A stretch of DNA of 34,723 nt from Leptolyngbya sp. PLA1 (lineage in GTDB: Bacteria; Planctomycetota; Phycisphaerae; Phycisphaerales; UBA1924), in contig QWIH01000035.1 of the NCBI GenBank assembly GCA_021405315.1, forward strand, positions 1 to 34,723. Reading direction: 5' to 3'. The notes under the pieces were generated by a model. The model saw only the letters and a program-made list of their open reading frames with translations, had not been told where the DNA came from and did no database searches. Below, one piece after another: positions 9,968 through 20,563 of the stretch (within the stretch, counting starts at the first letter, position 1; each line of letters starts with the position of its first letter). Position numbers and translations under genes: made by a program.

Positions 9968-9988
9968 CGGGGAGATAAGGAGAGTCGC

Positions 9989-10627
9989 ATGAAAATCTCA
10001 AGACTCACGTGGATGCTCGCGGCATCGGTCGGTTCGCTGGTGGGGGTGGCAGGAGCCGGCGCGGGCGTGGTGTATCAGACCGGGAACATCCAGTACACGA
10101 ACGTCAACATCGCAGCGGCGACCGACGCGTTCACAATTCAGGGCGAGGTGGACAGCACGGGCGTGTTCGTCTACTTCGACGGGTTCGATGCAAGCGGAAC
10201 GGCGATTGAGTTGCACGGCCAGCACGGCGTCGCGTTCGTGGAGCCCCGGCACGCGACCGACAGCCTGTTCAGGGTCACCATCACGGCGCAGACTGGCTGG
10301 GCGTTTGCGAACGTCGACTGGAAGAACGACGCACTGCCGCCGAATGACGGGCTGCTCACCTTCTCGGCTCTGGACTTCCAGGGAAACACGATCCCGCTCA
10401 GCTCGGGGACCGACACGTTCGCCTTCTCGCACAACGGCCAGAATCCGTTCCATGCGCATGCAGACGCGGCGACGCCCATCTGGAGGCTCATCATCGACAG
10501 CACGGTGCCGATGATGGACCTGAAGCAGGTCTCCGTGGATCTCGTCCAGATCCCGGCACCGGGCGCGCTTGCCCTGGCGGGCCTTGGCGTGCTGACGCTT
10601 TGCCGACGCGGCGCCCGCCCGGCCTGA
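9989..10627 (+). CDS. Exported protein with PEP-CTERM-like C-terminal sorting tail
   Basis: 212 residues. The start ATG 9989 is preceded by AAGGAG at ideal spacing; a longer frame upstream lacks one. The N-terminus is a Sec signal peptide (positively charged MKISR, hydrophobic core to about residue 24). The middle is a beta-rich domain of unknown function. The tail is PAPG (189-192), a hydrophobic segment (193-204) and a basic end (CRRGAR), a Phycisphaerae variant of the PEP-CTERM signal that exosortase-type enzymes process. It is therefore probably exported and anchored or released at the cell surface. It is transcribed alone, divergent from the multihaem cytochrome gene, with palindromes upstream and a clear terminator downstream. 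Function is unknown. Confidence 0.82.
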   Translation: MKISRLTWMLAASVGSLVGVAGAGAGVVYQTGNIQYTNVNIAAATDAFTIQGEVDSTGVFVYFDGFDASGTAIELHGQHGVAFVEPRHATDSLFRVTITAQTGWAFANVDWKNDALPPNDGLLTFSALDFQGNTIPLSSGTDTFAFSHNGQNPFHAHADAATPIWRLIIDSTVPMMDLKQVSVDLVQIPAPGALALAGLGVLTLCRRGARPA

Positions 10628-10690
10628 GACCTTGCTTCGGGCTGTGCCGCGTGCGGCAAGGCCTGCCAAGTCGGAGGTGCACGAGAGACC

Positions 10691-10732
10691 ACAGCCCCGC
10701 GCTTCGCGGCGTGGGGCTGTTCCTTTCCTTTG
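10691..10732 (+). terminator. Intrinsic terminator of the PEP-CTERM-like gene
   Basis: A 12-bp stem with one G-T pair (ACAGCCCCGCGC/GCGTGGGGCTGT, 10691-10720), a 6-base loop, then TCCTTTCCTTT. It lies 64 bases beyond the stop codon. Confidence 0.8.
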
Positions 10733-10969
10733 AGCGCCGGGGTCGCACCCGCCGCGAACAGGCGGCTATGCCAGCACCGCCGCAGCACGCCGGCAGCCTT
10801 CCCCAACGGCAGAACGGCAGAGGTGCCGCACGCGACGCGCCCGGGGAGCCTCCCGAAACCCCCCACTCACAAAGGCAACGTCCGCACACCCTACGCCCCG
10901 GCGAGGCAAGTGGGCCAGGCATCCCCCACAGTGCGCGCACACGCGACCCGGCGTGACAACAGGCTGGAA
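10733..10969. other. Gene-free spacer between two convergent terminators
   Basis: Part of the 400-base gap between the PEP-CTERM-like gene and the PilT-family gene. Apart from the two flanking terminators nothing recognisable was seen. Frames crossing it have arginine/proline-rich composition and no family resemblance. Confidence 0.5.
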
Positions 10970-11003
10970 TGAAAACAGGCCGCCCCTTCTGAGGGACGGC
11001 CTG
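10970..11003 (-). terminator. Intrinsic terminator of the PilT-family gene
   Basis: An 11-bp stem with one G-T pair (CAGGCCGTCCC/GGGGCGGCCTG, 10976-11003) and a 6-base loop. On the minus strand it is followed by TTTTC. It lies 23 bases after the stop at 11027. Confidence 0.78.
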
Positions 11004-11026
11004 CAGTGATCCGGTGAGAAGCGTGC

Positions 11027-12247
11027 CTATCCGAGCTTCTTCAGCATCATGCGGAACTCATCGATGTTCGGGCTGGCGTCCTCGGCCACCTTCAGCGCGA
11101 TGTATTCCTTCTCCACGAGTTGCACCAGGTGCCAGTTGAAGTCCTGCATGCCCACCTGGCGGGCCTCGACGCTCTTGAGGTACTCGCGGAGCTCGCCCTC
11201 GCGGCCTTCCATCACGTGCTTGCGCACGACCGCGTTGTTGATCAGGATCTCGATGCCGGGGATGCGGGCGATCTCCGGGTGCAGCGTGGGGAGCAGCTTC
11301 TGGTACACGAACGCGCGCATCTGGTACGCCAGGATCTTGCGCACCTGCTCCACTTCCTCCTGCTCGAACAGGCCGTAGATGCGGCTGAACGTCTGCGTGG
11401 CGCTGGACGCGTGGATGGTGCCGTAGACCAGGTGGCCGGTCTCGGCGGCGTGGAGGGCGGCGTGGAAGGTCTCGTTGTCGCGCATCTCGCCCACGAGCAC
11501 CACGTCCGGGTTCTCACGCACGAGCGCGCGGAGCGCGATCTTGAAGTCCAGGCAGTCGATGCCGATCTCGCGCTGGTTGATGGTCGCCTTCTTGTCGACG
11601 AAGATGTACTCGATCGGGTCCTCGATGGTGACGATGTGCACGGGCTTGCGCTCGTTCACATAGTCGAGCATCGCGGCGATGGTCGTGGACTTGCCCGAGC
11701 CCGTCACGCCGCTCAGCAGCACGATGCCGTTGGGCTGCATCGCGATGTCGGACATGATCGCGGGCAGATACAGTTCCTCGAAGCGGCGGATCTTGCTGGT
11801 GATGAGACGGGCGGCGACCGAGAGCTTGCCGCGGGCCTGGAAGAGGTTCACGCGGAAGCGGTTGTGGTCGTCGTAGTCGTACGCGAAGTCGACCGAGCCG
11901 AACTTGTGCAGGTCCTCGATCTGCTCCTCGGTCAGGATGGCCTGGGCGATGCCCCAGAACTCGTCGGTGGAGACCGCCTCGGTGTCCAGGGGCTTGAGGG
12001 CGCCGCGCAGACGCAGCTTGGGCACCTGGTCGGACTTCATGATGAGGTCTGAGGTCTCGAACTTGATGGCGGCCTGGAGGAACTTGCCCCAGCGCGTCGC
12101 GTGGGGGTCGGTCTTCTTCTTCCGACCCATGGAGATGTGGCCAACGTGCGCTGCGGATGTCGTAGGTTCAGAATCAACGCTCATGTCGTGACCCCTGTGC
12201 TTCGCCGGGGCTTGATCCCCGGTGCCGACGGTTCCTGATGACGACAA
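11027..12247 (-). CDS. pilT: PilT/PilU-family type IV pilus retraction ATPase
   Basis: 406 residues from a TTG start at 12247, chosen because a full AAGGAGGT lies 5 bases upstream; ATG at 12184 is the alternative. The hexameric secretion-ATPase signatures are intact: Walker A GVTGSGKST (180-188), Asp box TIEDPIEY (207-214), Walker B VVLVGEMRD (249-257) and His box ETGHLVYGTIHAS (269-281). The C-terminus, with GREGEL and VGMQDFNWHL followed by a Leu-rich end, looks more like PilU than classic PilT. The first 45 residues are a low-complexity extension. These enzymes power pilus retraction and twitching at the inner membrane. No pilB, pilC or pilM genes are adjacent; the pseudopilin at 6351-7400 is a separate unit. 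A terminator follows. Confidence 0.92.
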   Translation of the reverse strand: MSSSGTVGTGDQAPAKHRGHDMSVDSEPTTSAAHVGHISMGRKKKTDPHATRWGKFLQAAIKFETSDLIMKSDQVPKLRLRGALKPLDTEAVSTDEFWGIAQAILTEEQIEDLHKFGSVDFAYDYDDHNRFRVNLFQARGKLSVAARLITSKIRRFEELYLPAIMSDIAMQPNGIVLLSGVTGSGKSTTIAAMLDYVNERKPVHIVTIEDPIEYIFVDKKATINQREIGIDCLDFKIALRALVRENPDVVLVGEMRDNETFHAALHAAETGHLVYGTIHASSATQTFSRIYGLFEQEEVEQVRKILAYQMRAFVYQKLLPTLHPEIARIPGIEILINNAVVRKHVMEGREGELREYLKSVEARQVGMQDFNWHLVQLVEKEYIALKVAEDASPNIDEFRMMLKKLG

Positions 12248-12252
12248 GAGTA

Positions 12253-12260
12253 ACCTCCTT
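12253..12260 (-). promoter_or_regulatory. Strong Shine-Dalgarno deciding a TTG start
   Basis: AAGGAGGT on the minus strand, 5 bases before TTG 12247. It is the strongest ribosome-binding site in this part of the window and favours the TTG over the later ATG at 12184 as the start of the PilT-family gene. Confidence 0.6.
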
Positions 12261-12458
12261 CACACCGCTGCGAAAGGCGAACACAACCCGGAACGCCCGG
12301 CCTGGGCCACGCGGGCCACCCCGCGCGGGGCACCCAAGGTAGCCCCGCCGCCAGCGAGTTTCACGCCCCGGGGCGGCTCCCCCTCTTCGCAGAGCCCGGG
12401 TGTCAGGTTCCATGCAGACATCCACCGCCGCCGGTCCGGACGCGGTACGCTTGGGGGC

Positions 12459-13499
12459 ATGAAGCACTTCTGCACGGCCTTGGCCCTCTGCCTCGCCTGC
12501 GGCTCCGCCGTGGCGCAAACACGGGAGACGCTGGGCACGGACGGAACCTGGCGCCCGCTCTCCCCGGCCTCCGGGAGCGCCGACGAGGCCCTCATGAACC
12601 AGGCGAGGCAACTCATCGCCCAGGGCAAGACGGATCAGGCCGTCTCGGACCTGACCAAGTGGCTCGAACGTCAGGACCGCGTGCGGAACCCGTGGTACCC
12701 CGAGGCGCTGATGCTCAGGGCGAGCGCGCGCCTCGCCGCGGGGGATGAGTTCGAGTCGCTGTATGACTTCGAGCAGGTCATCCGAGACTACCCGGGGTCC
12801 GAGAACTTCGTTGCCGCCCTCGAGAAGGAGTACGAGGTCGCCGAGCTCTATCTCAAGGGGCGGCGCAAGAAGCTGCTCGGTCTGCGGCTGGAGTCCGGCA
12901 TTCCGGTCGCGACCGAAATCCTGCTCCGCATCAACGAGCGCCTTCCCGGGAGCAGGCTGGCGGAACGGTCGCTCTTGCGCCTCGCGGATTACTACTACGA
13001 GCAGCGAGAGCTCGAACTGGCCGGGGAGACCTACGACGTGTTCCTCTCGCTCTACCCCAGGAGCGAGCACCGGGCCAAGGCCTTGCAGCGCCGTGTGTAC
13101 GCCAACATCACCCGCTTCAAGGGGCCGGCGTTCGACGCGACTCCCCTGCAGGAGGCCCAGTTCCAGATCGAGGACTTCCAGCGAGAGTTCCCGATCGAAG
13201 CCCAGCGGGTGGGCATGACCGACGCACTCGCGGCCCGGGTCGAAGAATCCCGCGCGGAGCAGTTGCTCCTGGTCGCGAGGTACTACCTGGAAGACGGCGA
13301 CAGGCCGGGCGCGAAGCTGACGCTGTCAAGGCTCATCCGAACCTACCCCGGAACGGGCGCGGCGCAGCGAGGGCTGGAGACCTTCGAGAAGGAAGGGTGG
13401 ACGCTCCCGGGGGCACCAGACTCCACCCCCGCGACTACCCCCCCACCGACCCCAGCGCCCGCTCAGCCGGACGCGAAGGCCACGGGCGGTGCGCCGTGA
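12459..13499 (+). CDS. BamD-like outer membrane assembly protein (TPR repeats)
   Basis: 346 residues. A Sec signal peptide (MKHFC start, hydrophobic core, cut near AVAQ, residue 19-20) precedes several helical tetratricopeptide-like repeats (about 45-300), such as ADYYYEQRELELAGETYDVF and RYYLEDGDRPGAKLTLSRL. The order of repeats and the closing RLIRTYPGT segment fit the BamD/YfiO family, which works with BamA to insert beta-barrel proteins into the outer membrane. The C-terminal 35 residues are a Pro/Ala/Thr-rich tail. No canonical lipobox is visible, although BamD is normally a lipoprotein. The stop overlaps the start of the lptE-like gene (TGATG), indicating translational coupling. ATG 12459 was preferred because upstream codons precede the signal peptide and look non-coding. 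Confidence 0.72.
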   Translation: MKHFCTALALCLACGSAVAQTRETLGTDGTWRPLSPASGSADEALMNQARQLIAQGKTDQAVSDLTKWLERQDRVRNPWYPEALMLRASARLAAGDEFESLYDFEQVIRDYPGSENFVAALEKEYEVAELYLKGRRKKLLGLRLESGIPVATEILLRINERLPGSRLAERSLLRLADYYYEQRELELAGETYDVFLSLYPRSEHRAKALQRRVYANITRFKGPAFDATPLQEAQFQIEDFQREFPIEAQRVGMTDALAARVEESRAEQLLLVARYYLEDGDRPGAKLTLSRLIRTYPGTGAAQRGLETFEKEGWTLPGAPDSTPATTPPPTPAPAQPDAKATGGAP

Positions 13500-14014
13500 T
13501 GTCCCCGCGCCCGCTGGTGATCGGGGTGCTTGTGGGCTGTCTGGCCGGCTGCGCGTCAGACCCAACGCGAGGCTATTCCTTCGCCGAAACCATGCCCCAG
13601 GACGTGAAGACGGTCAGCATCCCCGTCTTTGAGAACTACACGTACGACCTGGGACTGGAGGCACTGGTCACGGAGGCGGTGATCAAGGAACTTCAGCGGT
13701 CGACTCCCCTCAAGGTGGTTTCCCGGGGCGCGGCGGACAGCGAACTCAAGGGGATCATCACCAAGTCAGAGCTCCGGCGGCTCTCCGTGCAGCAGAAGAC
13801 CGGCTTCGTCCAGGAGCTCGGGGTCATCATCACCGTGGACTTCGAGTGGAAGGACGTGCGGTCGGGAGAGATGATCATCAGCCGGCGCGAGTTCGCGGCG
13901 GCGGACACGTTCGTGCCCTCCAACCCGTCCGGGGAGCGTCTGGACACCGGCAGAGTCGGGGCCGCCAACCGGCTCGCCCGCGATTTGGTGTGGGAACTGA
14001 GATCAAACTGGTGA
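13499..14014 (+). CDS. lptE: LptE-family LPS-assembly lipoprotein
   Basis: 171 residues. A lipoprotein signal peptide ends in the lipobox LAGC (15-18), so C18 is the probable lipidated residue. The domain that follows reads VKTVSIPVFENYTYDLGLEALVTEAVIKEL, typical of the LptE family found in diderms outside the proteobacteria, which helps LptD place lipopolysaccharide in the outer membrane. Its length matches the family. The start overlaps the stop of the BamD-like gene by one base, and the pair forms an outer-membrane biogenesis unit. ftsH follows after 107 bases on the same strand. Assignment rests on the N-terminal pattern and context; no partner lptD is in the window. Confidence 0.78.
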   Translation: MSPRPLVIGVLVGCLAGCASDPTRGYSFAETMPQDVKTVSIPVFENYTYDLGLEALVTEAVIKELQRSTPLKVVSRGAADSELKGIITKSELRRLSVQQKTGFVQELGVIITVDFEWKDVRSGEMIISRREFAAADTFVPSNPSGERLDTGRVGAANRLARDLVWELRSNW

Positions 14015-14121
14015 CCTCCCGCGTATAAGTCGTGGAAGACCAGGCCGGGGGAGGCTCGTACCGAGGCCCGGCATACGTTTGCAGGAGAGGTACGGTGCCG
14101 GGGTGATCGTGCCCCGTCCGG

Positions 14122-16221
<2,100 letters not shown>

Positions 16222-16339
16222 TCCCTTTTCGGACTCCGGACCCGCGTTCCCGCGCATCCCCGCCCGCGCAAGCCGCACGACCGCCCCGCTCCAGCCCCCT
16301 GCCGTTCAGCCCGGGGTCGCACCAACCGATCTGTGGATT

Positions 16340-17773
16340 GTGCCTGCCACGAAGCTCAAGAAGTGCCTGCCATTCAGGGTGCGGAGCCGAAGTGCGCTGA
16401 TCGCCGCCACCGTGCTCCTGCAGGCCGTGGTCATCGGGCTTGGCTGGCTGGCCACCATGCAGTTCGCGCGGTCGGGCATGGAATCCGGCGTCCGGGACCG
16501 ACTGCTGGACCAGACGGCCCGCGCCGTCGCCGCTGCGAACGCGGACCTGAGCCGCGAACTTTCCGGCCCGATCCCCCGCGAGGGTGCCGACTGGGACCGG
16601 GCGCAGCGCATCGTCGAACAGGCCTCGGCGGATTCCGGCCAGACCATCGTGGTCCTTGATCTCCAGGGGCGGCTGCTCTGCCACCCGGGGCTCAGAGCCA
16701 ACCCCTCGATGACCCGCATCGACTATTCCGAGCAGATGCTCACGCTCTCGCCCGACGGCGAGCGCGTGGAACTCGGCCAGCTCCGTCCGAGCACCCCGCT
16801 CGCCGCCTTCACCGACCTCCTGGGCGGCGAAGCGAGCGTCGGGGTCGTCTACAACCCCGCGCTGAGGGCCAAGGTCGTCGCGATCGACGCGACCACCGCC
16901 TCCCCCGCCGCGATCTCTCGCTTCACCGGCGGGGTCATGCGGTGGCTTGGCCTGGGCGGGGCCGGGGTGCTGCTGCTCACGGTGGTTGGCTCGTGGCTGC
17001 TCGTGAGGCTCTATGACTCGGTCATGATGAGGGTGAACGAGCGACTGGAGCTCGAACTCGAACGACGCGTCCGCAGGGGGTTGGCCATTCGTGACGGGTT
17101 GATCTTCGGGCTCGCCAAGCTCGCCGACTTTCGCGACACCGACACCGGGCGTCACCTCGAACGCATCCGGGCGTACAGCGAGTTGCTCGGACAGGAGCTC
17201 CTCAGGACCCGCCAGGACATCGACCGCTCCTGGGTCGAGCTCCTCAAGACGGCGTCGTCCCTCCACGACATCGGAAAGGTGGGCGTGCCCGACTCCGTGC
17301 TCCTGAAGCCCGGGGCGCTCACCCCCGCGGAACGGCACATCATGCAGATGCACCCGGTCTTCGGTGCGGACACGCTCATCGCCATCCGCGCCCGCGTCGG
17401 GGACGACGATCTGCTCAACATGAGCATCCAGGTCGCGCTCTATCACCACGAGCGCTGGGACGGCACCGGCTATCCGCACCGGCTCTCGGGAGAGCAGATC
17501 CCGCTGTGCGCGCGCGTCGTGGCCCTTGCGGACATGTACGACGCCGTCACCTCCGCCCGCGTCTACAAGGTTGCCAAGAGCCACGACGAGGCCAGGGCTC
17601 TCATCCTGGAGGGCCGCGGCACGCACTTTGACCCCGCGCTGGTGGACGCCTTCGAGGCGGTCCAGCACCGCTTCGACGAGTGCCGCGTGAGCATGCGCAC
17701 CCCAGAAAACCAGCAGATGCCCTCGCTCCCCAGACTGATCGAGAGCATGCACGAGGCCGCTCGGGCGGCGTGA
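16340..17773 (+). CDS. Membrane-bound HD-GYP cyclic-di-GMP phosphodiesterase
   Basis: 477 residues from GTG 16340; codons further upstream overlap the end of ftsH and look non-coding. A first membrane helix (about 18-38) and a second (about 200-227) enclose a periplasmic sensor-like domain of about 160 residues. A coiled segment (RVNERLELELERRVRR) leads into an HD-GYP domain with the metal-binding SLHDIGKVGVPD (H309, D310), a YHHERWDGTGYP segment from about 368 including the GYP signature, and LADMYDAVTS. HD-GYP enzymes hydrolyse c-di-GMP and favour motility over biofilm. Its sensor ligand is unknown. It lies 118 bases after ftsH and could share its transcript. A short Pro/Met-rich C-terminus follows the domain. 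Confidence 0.9.
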   Translation: MPATKLKKCLPFRVRSRSALIAATVLLQAVVIGLGWLATMQFARSGMESGVRDRLLDQTARAVAAANADLSRELSGPIPREGADWDRAQRIVEQASADSGQTIVVLDLQGRLLCHPGLRANPSMTRIDYSEQMLTLSPDGERVELGQLRPSTPLAAFTDLLGGEASVGVVYNPALRAKVVAIDATTASPAAISRFTGGVMRWLGLGGAGVLLLTVVGSWLLVRLYDSVMMRVNERLELELERRVRRGLAIRDGLIFGLAKLADFRDTDTGRHLERIRAYSELLGQELLRTRQDIDRSWVELLKTASSLHDIGKVGVPDSVLLKPGALTPAERHIMQMHPVFGADTLIAIRARVGDDDLLNMSIQVALYHHERWDGTGYPHRLSGEQIPLCARVVALADMYDAVTSARVYKVAKSHDEARALILEGRGTHFDPALVDAFEAVQHRFDECRVSMRTPENQQMPSLPRLIESMHEAARAA

Positions 17774-17902
17774 TCCGCCCCGTGCACCCCGGCCCTCCCT
17801 CCAAAATCACCATACTGATGTCCTGAATCCCGTCGACATGAGGGGGCGCTCTCGGTATCGTGAGGGGAGCAGGCGTTGAGTCGCTGGTGGAGGCACTGAG
17901 TC

Positions 17903-19633
17903 ATGGGCACCAGGCGCGAGTTTCTGAGCCGCGGGTTCTCAGCCCTGGCGATCGGCCTTCTCGGTCTTCGGCGGGCGGCGGCGTTCGGCCGACAGCCCGG
18001 ATGCACAGAGACGGGCGCCCTGCCCCTGGGGGTCTCGTTCCCCGTGCCCCTGGTCCCCCACAACCCTCCCTCGGTTTACTTCGAGGGGGTTCCGTTCCAC
18101 GGCGCCTGGCTCGGAGACCCCTTCGACGCCGCCTCCATCCCGTTCCACAGGGGGGAGCGGAACTTCCCCGGCGGGCTGCCCCCGGAACCCAGCGAGCACG
18201 TTGACGTGGCGATCGTCGGCGGGGGACTCTCCGGCCTTGCTACGGCGCACCTCCTCCGGCGCCACAGGCCCGTGGTGCTCGAACTCCACGACCAGTTTGG
18301 CGGCACGAGCACCGGTGAAGAGTGGCGCGGCACGCGGTTCTCGATGGGCGGCGCGTACTTCATCACGCCGGATCCGGGCTCATCGCTCGAACGCCTGTAC
18401 CGTCAGCTCGGGCTGCCCCGCCTCGTCCGCGAGAGCCCGCCCAGCGACGACCTGGCGGAACTGGAGGGTGAGATCGCGGAGGGGTTTTGGGAAGGGCGGG
18501 GGCTGCCCCCGGAGGAGCAGGAGGCCTTCCGGCAGTACGCCGCGCTCGTCGCGGAGTACGCGGAGCGCTACCCCGAAATCCCGCTGGACCCGGGCGCGGA
18601 CAACGCGTGGATACTCGCACTCGATCGGATCACACTGCGGGACCACATCACGTCCCGCATGACGGTGCCCGTGCCCCCGCTGCTCGCGGCGGGCATCCAG
18701 GCCTACTGCTATTCCTCCTTCAACGCGGGGTGGGAGGAGATCTCCGCGGCGTCGGGTTGGAACTTCATCGCGGCGGAGGAGTACGGGCGCTGGGTGCTCC
18801 CGGGCGGGAACACGGGGCTCATCGACGCCCTCTGGAGCTCCCTGGCCCGTGTCGACGCCGCCGCCCACCGGCCCAACTGCCCGCCCAGCCTGCTGCGAGG
18901 CGGGTGTCGCGTGGTCGACGTGCGCGTGGAGGGCCCCAACCGGGTGCTGGTCACCTACCGCGATCGCGTCGAGGGTTGGCGGTCGCTGACCGCCAAGCGT
19001 GTCGTCATGGCCTGCCCCAAGCACGTGGCCAAGCACGTGCTGCACGATCTGGAATCGCTCGACTTCGAGATGCGGCAGGCGATGGGCCGCGTCGAGACCA
19101 ACGCGTACGTCGTGGCGAACGTGCTCCTCTCTCGTCCGATCACGCGAGACTTCTATGACATGTTCCTGCTTCGCAACGGGCAGTTCCCACCGGAGTTCGG
19201 CGACGCCGAGTCCTTCTCGCGGATCACGGACGCGGTGCGCGGTGACTTCACGCACGCCGGGCCGGGACGATGCCGCGACACGAGCGTCCTGACGCTCTAC
19301 TGGCCTCTGCCCTATGCGTCGGCGCGGTTCGAGGTCCTCGCCGATGACGGGCTCGAACGCTTCGCACGCAAGGCGGTGGGCGCGCTGGACCCCATTCTCT
19401 CGATCTGCGGCGCCACGAGGGCGGACATCCGGCAGGTGCGGTTGGCGCGCTGGGGGCACGCCATGCCGATCGCAAGGCCCGGGTTCATCGCGGAGGGCGC
19501 GCCCGCGGTGTTCAGGCGCGGGTTCATGGACCACGTGTTCTTCGTCCACCAGGACAACTGGGCGCTGCCGGCGGTCGAGACCTGCCTGCTGGAGGCGATC
19601 GACGTGGCCTCGCGGATCGGCCGGCGGCTGTGA
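17903..19633 (+). CDS. Tat-exported FAD-dependent oxidoreductase (amine-oxidase-like)
   Basis: 576 residues. The N-terminus MGTRREFLSRGF is a twin-arginine signal followed by a hydrophobic stretch ending near AAAFG, so the folded, cofactor-loaded protein should be exported by the Tat system. A dinucleotide-binding site, VDVAIVGGGLSGLATA (GGGLSG 106-111), starts the FAD domain; the acidic residue ending the second strand (VVLELHD) and a C-terminal DNWALPAVETCLLEA segment fit the flavin amine oxidase/phytoene desaturase-like fold. The substrate is not recognisable. GGAGG lies 9 bases before ATG 17903. The gene stands alone between the HD-GYP gene and the terminator of the oppositely oriented fliA. 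Confidence 0.85.
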   Translation: MGTRREFLSRGFSALAIGLLGLRRAAAFGRQPGCTETGALPLGVSFPVPLVPHNPPSVYFEGVPFHGAWLGDPFDAASIPFHRGERNFPGGLPPEPSEHVDVAIVGGGLSGLATAHLLRRHRPVVLELHDQFGGTSTGEEWRGTRFSMGGAYFITPDPGSSLERLYRQLGLPRLVRESPPSDDLAELEGEIAEGFWEGRGLPPEEQEAFRQYAALVAEYAERYPEIPLDPGADNAWILALDRITLRDHITSRMTVPVPPLLAAGIQAYCYSSFNAGWEEISAASGWNFIAAEEYGRWVLPGGNTGLIDALWSSLARVDAAAHRPNCPPSLLRGGCRVVDVRVEGPNRVLVTYRDRVEGWRSLTAKRVVMACPKHVAKHVLHDLESLDFEMRQAMGRVETNAYVVANVLLSRPITRDFYDMFLLRNGQFPPEFGDAESFSRITDAVRGDFTHAGPGRCRDTSVLTLYWPLPYASARFEVLADDGLERFARKAVGALDPILSICGATRADIRQVRLARWGHAMPIARPGFIAEGAPAVFRRGFMDHVFFVHQDNWALPAVETCLLEAIDVASRIGRRL

Positions 19634-19644
19634 GCGTCCGTGAA

Positions 19645-19671
19645 CGAAAGGACCCCCGCCGGGCGGGGGTC
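19645..19671 (-). terminator. Intrinsic terminator downstream of fliA
   Basis: A perfect 8-bp stem (GACCCCCG/CGGGGGTC, 19651-19671) with a 5-base loop. On the minus strand it is followed by CTTTCGTT. It sits between the convergent oxidoreductase and fliA genes and would end the flagellar transcript; it may also act weakly on the plus strand. Confidence 0.6.
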
Positions 19672-19699
19672 GTGGTCGGTCGGGCTGCCCAGCGGCGCG

Positions 19700-20563
19700 T
19701 TACTCGACGGGCTCGAGCTCTCGCATGCGGTGCTGCATCTGGGCCTTCAGCCTCGCGAGGATGGAGCTGTGCATCTGTGACACTCGCGACTCGGAAAGGT
19801 CGAGCGTGGCACCGATCTCCTTCATCGTCATTCCCTCGTAGTAGTAGAGGATGACGATGAGCCGCTCGGCCCGCGACAGACCCTTGGTGATCAGGTCGCG
19901 GAGGTCGCGGCGCTGCACGTCCACGAGAGGGTTGGACTGGGACTCGTCGCGGATGACGTCGATCTCGCGGACTTCGCGCCCGCCGTCGCTGGAGAAGGTG
20001 CGTTGCGAGAGGCTGCGCGTGGAGACGGCGTGGCAATCACGCTTGAGCTTGTAGAACTCCTCGGTGTCGACCTTGAGGGTCCTGGCGACCTCGTCGTCGG
20101 TCGCGGAGCGGCCGGTGGCCTTCTCGATCTGCTGGCGGGCCTGCTCGACCTTGTTCGTGCGAGAGCGCACGAGCCTGGGCACCCAGTCCATGGAGCGGAG
20201 CTCATCGAGGATGGCGCCGCGGATGCGCTGGGCGGAGAACGTCTCGAACTTGACGTTGCGTTCGAGCTCGAAGCCGTCGATGGCGTCCTTGAGCCCGAAG
20301 ATGCCCGCCGACATGAGGTCTTCGACGTCCACCTCATCGGGGAGACGGGTGTGGATGCGCTCGGCGTTGAAGCGGACCAGGTGGAGGAACTTCTCCATCA
20401 GGTAGTTGCGGATCTCCTCGGACTTGGTCTTCCGGTACTCCACCCAGATGTCGTTGATCGGGCGGTTGTCCAGGGGCGAGGGGAGTTTGGACGCTTCGGC
20501 GTGGCGGGCGGTGCTGCGGCCCGCTGAGCGCGACATGGTGCGCGCGGCTTTGAGAGTTGCCAT
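19700..20563 (-). CDS. fliA: Flagellar RNA polymerase sigma factor (FliA/sigma-28 family)
   Basis: 287 residues. After a basic N-terminal extension of about 33 residues come sigma region 2 (about 55-125, with DLMSAGIFGLKDAIDGFE and FETFSAQRIRGAILDELR), region 3 (about 130-185, with VPRLVRSR) and region 4 (about 235-280, with YYYEGMTMKEIGATLDLSESRVSQMHSSIL as helix-turn-helix). The FETFSAQRIRGAILDELR pattern is characteristic of the FliA/WhiG group. It directs late flagellar and chemotaxis genes. AAGGAG lies 7 bases before ATG 20563. It is the last gene of the flagellar cluster and is followed by a terminator. A sigma-70-like promoter in the 150-base upstream gap suggests it can be transcribed separately. 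No anti-sigma factor FlgM gene is visible here. Confidence 0.93.
   Translation of the reverse strand: MATLKAARTMSRSAGRSTARHAEASKLPSPLDNRPINDIWVEYRKTKSEEIRNYLMEKFLHLVRFNAERIHTRLPDEVDVEDLMSAGIFGLKDAIDGFELERNVKFETFSAQRIRGAILDELRSMDWVPRLVRSRTNKVEQARQQIEKATGRSATDDEVARTLKVDTEEFYKLKRDCHAVSTRSLSQRTFSSDGGREVREIDVIRDESQSNPLVDVQRRDLRDLITKGLSRAERLIVILYYYEGMTMKEIGATLDLSESRVSQMHSSILARLKAQMQHRMRELEPVE

Larger units (their letters stand above)
9539..9988. other. Divergent intergenic region between the cytochrome and PEP-CTERM-like genes
   Basis: 450 bases between two divergent genes. The left end carries the cytochrome promoter and a palindrome, and the right end carries inverted repeats just before the PEP-CTERM-like gene. 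The middle (about 9611-9920) shows no credible gene or structure. The two AT-rich islands stand out strongly from the GC-rich surroundings. Confidence 0.6.

Noticed and set aside
14024..14029. TATAAG between lptE and ftsH as a possible ftsH -10 element.
   Set aside because: No acceptable -35 element at 16-18 bases; too weak to list as a promoter.
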